The translations under genes were made by a program, and so were the position numbers. A model generated the notes under the pieces. That model did no database searches and was not told the origin of the DNA. It was given only the letters and a program-made list of their open reading frames with translations. Shown in pieces: positions 6,439 to 6,563 of a stretch of DNA of 6,563 bases (position 1 is its first letter; each line of letters opens with the position of its first letter). This DNA comes from Prevotella sp. (lineage in GTDB: Bacteria; Bacteroidota; Bacteroidia; Bacteroidales; Bacteroidaceae): contig JAGBQP010000085.1 of the NCBI GenBank assembly GCA_017632825.1, positions 1 through 6,563 on the forward strand, read 5' to 3'.

Positions 6439-6563
6439 TTCTAAATTTTCTTTTTTTACTAAAAAACAGTTTTACTTAATCGATATACGCACAAGAACTG
6501 ACACCCGAGGTCTAACTCCCGGTTGTTAGTCTAACTGTGCTGAAACATTGATTCACGAACCGC
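6439..6563 (-). promoter_or_regulatory. Leader and likely promoter region of rplM-rpsI
   Basis: No gene is visible in these 125 bases at the window edge. Next to the ATG is an A-rich stretch suited to Shine-Dalgarno-independent initiation. Farther upstream lie two exact copies of gtctaact (plus strand, 6510-6517 and 6529-6536) and a palindrome gttag-t-ctaac (6525-6535). In mRNA sense, GAG and CTC separated by TTAGAC could close a small stem in the same area. A TAAAACTG with an upstream TTG resembles the Bacteroidota promoter, but the -7 box matches at only 6 of 8 bases and the spacing is short. The repeats could belong to an autoregulatory r-protein leader. I cannot match them to a named family. 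Confidence 0.35.

Noticed and set aside
6439..6563. A possible tRNA 3' end, suggested by GGTTCGTGAATC on the minus strand
   Set aside because: It departs from the standard T-arm pattern, and no acceptor or anticodon stem can be drawn within the window.

Overview
The window looks like chromosomal DNA from a Bacteroidota bacterium, most likely Prevotella or a close relative in the order Bacteroidales. The ribosomal proteins have the Bacteroidales form, the genes lack clear Shine-Dalgarno sites and instead start behind A-rich leaders, and there is a PorU-type C25 peptidase, a component of the type IX secretion system (T9SS) found only in this phylum. The genus is inferred from remembered family sequences, not from a search.

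All supported genes lie on the minus strand, so the window reads from right to left. A 125-base leader (6439-6563) comes first, followed by rplM (uL13) and rpsI (uS9), which are 10 bases apart. A 236-base gap (5344-5579) rich in inverted repeats comes next. Then follow rpsB (uS2), a 39-base gap, tsf (EF-Ts), a fumarylacetoacetate hydrolase (FAH) family gene whose ATG overlaps the tsf stop by one base, a 37-base gap, and porU. porU is open through base 1, so its 3' end lies outside the window. The first four genes form the usual translation cluster. The FAH gene and porU appear to be appended to it and may be read from the same transcript.

Two observations stand out. First, the tsf product lacks 16 residues that include the TDFVAK signature. 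That element inserts into EF-Tu and drives nucleotide exchange. The reading frame is intact and the rest of the protein is normal. Second, a perfect 15-bp inverted repeat with a 4-base loop lies within the first 20 codons of the FAH gene, just after the tsf stop, and is followed by a T-rich stretch. It resembles a terminator or attenuator written into coding sequence, between the highly expressed translation genes and FAH-porU.

I see no tRNA or rRNA gene, CRISPR array, insertion sequence or phage gene. I did not find an unknown multigene system.
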